Shown here piece after piece: positions 6,618-8,622 of a stretch of DNA of 8,622 nucleotides. Origin of the DNA: Anaerolineae bacterium (lineage in GTDB: Bacteria > Chloroflexota > Anaerolineae > JAFGEY01). Location: positions 1-8,622 of the forward strand of contig JAFGJF010000197.1 of assembly GCA_016929205.1 (NCBI GenBank), given 5' to 3'. The translations under genes were made by a program, and so were the position numbers. Every line of letters begins with the position of its first letter. The stretch's first letter is position 1. Below the pieces are notes generated by a model. It saw only the letters and a program-made list of their open reading frames with translations, did no database searches and was not told the origin of the DNA.

Positions 6618-8045
6618 CTATGCCTGCGCACCGGGACGGCTGTAGCCTTGTTCCTGGTAGGTGTGAAGGAGAGCGGCCATGGTTTCGACGATATCGGGGT
6701 GGTTGGCCCACAGGTTCCCCGTTTCTCCCATGTCGGCGTTCATGTTGTACAATTGCCCGGCCGAGCCGCCGGGAAGCGGCTCGATATGCTTGGGCTCGCT
6801 AAAGCCGCCAGAACCCAGCCCCAGGATCAGTTTCCATTGGCCCTGCCGGACGGAAAACAGCCCGTCACCGGAATGGTGGACGAGGGCCTGGCGCACCGGC
6901 TCGCCGCCTGTCTTGCCCAGCAATGCCGGCAAGATGCTATAGCTGTCCTGGGCGGCGCCGGCGGGCAGCTCGAAACCGGCGATGTCGGCGCAGGTCGCCA
7001 TCCAGTCTGACAGACAGACCAGGGTGTCGCTGGTCGAGCCGGGCGAGATGTGGGCGGGCCAGCGGGCGATAAACGGCTCGCGGTGCCCGCCGTCCCAAAT
7101 ATCCGCCTTTTGCCCGCGCAGGTTGCCATTTGATTTGTGCCCATAATCTTGGCCGTCGTAATTGACTGCGCGTGCGCCGTTGTCGCTGGTGACCACGATC
7201 AGCGTGTCGTCGACAAGGTTGTGGCGTGCCAGTGTCTCATCGATCTGGCCGACCATCCAATCCACCAGGGCGACCATGTCGCCGCGCGCGCCGGCCTGGC
7301 TCGCACCTTGCACGAAATCGGGCGGGATGCACGGCCGGTGCGGCGCAGACGGGGTCAGGTAGAGGAAAAAGGGCTGCTCGGGGTCTCGCACGACACAGGC
7401 GTCGATGAATTCGACCGCTTTTTCGGTAAAGCGGACGTCGACGATCTGGTCATCCCAATCCGGGGCCATCAATCCCTTTCGCTGCTGGGGATTGTAGGGC
7501 TGTTTTTCGACGGTGGGAATGCCGACGGTGTGGTCGTCCTCGATAAAGCAGTAGGGGGCCATATCCAGCGAGCCGGTGATGCAAAAGCAGGTGTCGAACC
7601 CCAATTCGAGCGGCCCGCCGGACACGCCGGCCGCATAGTCGACGTTCCAGCCATCGGGCAGCGGAATCAGGCCGTCCTTTGTTTTCCACTCCAGGCCGAG
7701 GTGCCATTTGCCAATCGCGGCCGTGGCGTAGCCTTGTTGCTTGAGCATCGAGGCGACGGTCAGGCGGGCCGGTTCGATCAAGGGCGGCTCAAAACCCCAC
7801 AGCACCCACTTTTTGAGGCGGCTGCGCCAGCAATAGCGTCCGGTGATCACGCTGTAGCGGCTGGGCGTGCACACGGCGGCCGAAGAGTGCGCGTCGGTAA
7901 AGCGCATCCCTTCCCGGGTCAGCCGATCCATATTGGGCGTTTGGATTTTGGTTGCGCCATAACATCCCAGGTCGCCGTAGCCCATATCATCGGCCATGAT
8001 GAAAATGATGTTGGGCTTGTTCCGCTTGTGCTCGATATGGCTCAT
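6618..8045 (-). CDS. Type I (formylglycine-dependent) sulfatase, arylsulfatase-like
   Basis: A complete 475-residue hydrolase of sulfate esters in the alkaline-phosphatase superfamily. The N-terminus PNIIFIMADDMGYGDLGCYG (11-30) holds the metal-binding pair Asp19-Asp20. C-T-P-S-R at 59-63 is the formylglycine motif, with Cys59 predicted to be oxidised and Arg63 in support. GKWHLG (112-117), SAPHRP (233-238), TSDNGA (286-291, Asp288-Asn289 closing the metal site) and GQKADIWDGG (311-320) complete the active site. GFDTCFCITGSLDM (149-162) is usual in arylsulfatase A/GalNAc-6-sulfatase-like members. The C-terminal subdomain has QWKLILGLGSGG and LYNM. No signal peptide or lipobox precedes the first strand, so the enzyme appears cytoplasmic. 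The ATG at 8045 is chosen for AGGAG 8 nt upstream; an ATG at 8078 would overlap the preceding gene. A formylglycine-generating enzyme must be encoded elsewhere. The substrate is not predictable with confidence. Confidence 0.93.
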   Translation of the reverse strand: MSHIEHKRNKPNIIFIMADDMGYGDLGCYGATKIQTPNMDRLTREGMRFTDAHSSAAVCTPSRYSVITGRYCWRSRLKKWVLWGFEPPLIEPARLTVASMLKQQGYATAAIGKWHLGLEWKTKDGLIPLPDGWNVDYAAGVSGGPLELGFDTCFCITGSLDMAPYCFIEDDHTVGIPTVEKQPYNPQQRKGLMAPDWDDQIVDVRFTEKAVEFIDACVVRDPEQPFFLYLTPSAPHRPCIPPDFVQGASQAGARGDMVALVDWMVGQIDETLARHNLVDDTLIVVTSDNGARAVNYDGQDYGHKSNGNLRGQKADIWDGGHREPFIARWPAHISPGSTSDTLVCLSDWMATCADIAGFELPAGAAQDSYSILPALLGKTGGEPVRQALVHHSGDGLFSVRQGQWKLILGLGSGGFSEPKHIEPLPGGSAGQLYNMNADMGETGNLWANHPDIVETMAALLHTYQEQGYSRPGAQA

Positions 8046-8070
8046 TCGGTTTTCTCCTGTATTGAACGAA

Positions 8071-8622
8071 TCAGTCATCCGTCAAAATCATTGGCCCGTA
8101 AGGCGCGACGCGCATAATGGGATAATGCGAGTTGTAGAGGGTGCGGTCGTTCGTGTCGCGCACGGTGCGCCACATGTGAGCTGTCATTGCTTTGAGTTGA
8201 TCCTGGCAATCAGCATGTTCTGCCAGGTTGTTCATTTCGTAAGGGTCGTCGTCCAGGTTGTACAGTTCGTCAAAATCAAAGCCGTTGAATACAAATTTCC
8301 AGCCGCCATCCCACACGATGCGCTGGGTGAGCAGCATCCGGCCTCCAAAATACTCGGCAAAGCCGGTGGTGAACTCGGGCTCTCGGGCCAACGGGTTGGG
8401 CAGCAAAGATGCAAACGACGCTGAATCTGGAACGTCGAACGGCTCGGATCCGGCAAGTTCGAGCAGCGTGGGACAGAGGTCGTGCGAGCCAACGCGGGCC
8501 TTGGTGACCACGTTCTGGGCTATGCCGGGGCCAGCGACGATCAAGGGAATGTTGTATATCTCTTCTGCGGCCATAAAGTTTTTGCAGTACAGGCCGTGCG
8601 ACCCGAGCAGTTCACCATGGTC
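8071..8622 (-). CDS. Sulfatase, C-terminal part (5' end outside window)
   Basis: This is the C-terminal 183 residues of a second type I sulfatase. The frame is open to the right edge and begins DHGELLGSHGLYCKN, the conserved metal-binding Asp-His followed by the LGxHGLxxK stretch of the family, then EEIYNIPLIVAGPGI. Later WKFVFNGFDFDELYNLDDDP and EMNNLAEH are the usual C-terminal marks where sulfatases end in an ELYDLxxDP-type strand. The formylglycine motif and N-terminus are outside the window. DHG here, where its neighbour has DNG, places it in a different subgroup (choline-sulfatase/iduronate-2-sulfatase/heparan-sulfatase-like); the precise substrate is unknown. The internal ATG at 8574 is not the start, because the family motif continues upstream of it. 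Its TGA at 8073-8071 lies 25 bp before the next sulfatase, so the two are probably co-transcribed. Confidence 0.92.
   Translation of the reverse strand, partial: DHGELLGSHGLYCKNFMAAEEIYNIPLIVAGPGIAQNVVTKARVGSHDLCPTLLELAGSEPFDVPDSASFASLLPNPLAREPEFTTGFAEYFGGRMLLTQRIVWDGGWKFVFNGFDFDELYNLDDDPYEMNNLAEHADCQDQLKAMTAHMWRTVRDTNDRTLYNSHYPIMRVAPYGPMILTDD

Noticed and set aside
6762..6783. 8-bp inverted repeat with a 6-nt loop
   Set aside because: It is inside the sulfatase coding region, encodes a Pro-Gly-Gly turn, has no T-run, and fits chance in GC-rich DNA.
8046..8078. Longer sulfatase start at 8078
   Set aside because: It would overlap the preceding sulfatase stop, and the ATG at 8045 has a strong AGGAG at good distance.
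7137..8117. 326-codon plus-strand open frame
   Set aside because: It is antisense to the complete sulfatase, which carries every active-site motif of its family.

Overview
The window is a moderately GC-rich bacterial stretch with dense gene packing, good Shine-Dalgarno sites and no RNA genes, mobile elements or CRISPR that I could see. It holds eight protein genes, two of them cut by the window edges. The gene mix (a BMP-type lipoprotein, a UvsE-type endonuclease, a tRNA nucleotidyltransferase with an N-terminal DUF5678-like extension, several sulfatases and GT4 glycosyltransferases) recalls Chloroflexota of the Anaerolineae/Caldilineae kind. This assignment is inference from gene style, not from a marker gene.

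Left part (1-891): the 5' two thirds of a BMP-family ABC transporter lipoprotein gene runs leftward off the window. Its upstream region is shared with the divergent rightward gene uvsE (892-1842). The 257-bp intergenic region holds a mirrored 24-bp palindrome with TATAAT on both strands, a bulged hairpin in the lipoprotein leader, and a separate extended -10 promoter candidate for uvsE.

Middle part (1859-4206): two GT4 glycosyltransferase genes lie on the minus strand, convergent with uvsE (16-bp gap) and separated from each other by 5 bp. The second uses a TTG start whose Shine-Dalgarno sequence abuts the stop of the first. They are headed by a promoter with perfect -35 and -10 hexamers at 4309-4336 and a leader of about 95 nt with a hairpin.

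Right part (4394-8622): a tightly spaced minus-strand run, in transcription order, of a sulfatase (5' end outside the window), a second sulfatase, a CCA-adding/poly(A) polymerase-family enzyme with a DUF5678-like N-terminus and a degenerate HD site, and a small P-loop sulfotransferase. Gaps are 25, 4 and 12 bp, so co-transcription is likely. Sulfate-ester cleavage, sulfate transfer and sugar transfer are thus encoded side by side, suggesting metabolism or decoration of a sulfated glycan. The tRNA enzyme is the odd member. I see no wholly new system. The points most worth a second look are the domain make-up of the tRNA enzyme, the sulfatase/sulfotransferase/glycosyltransferase cluster, an altered lesion-probing residue in UvsE, and the two structured leader/promoter regions.
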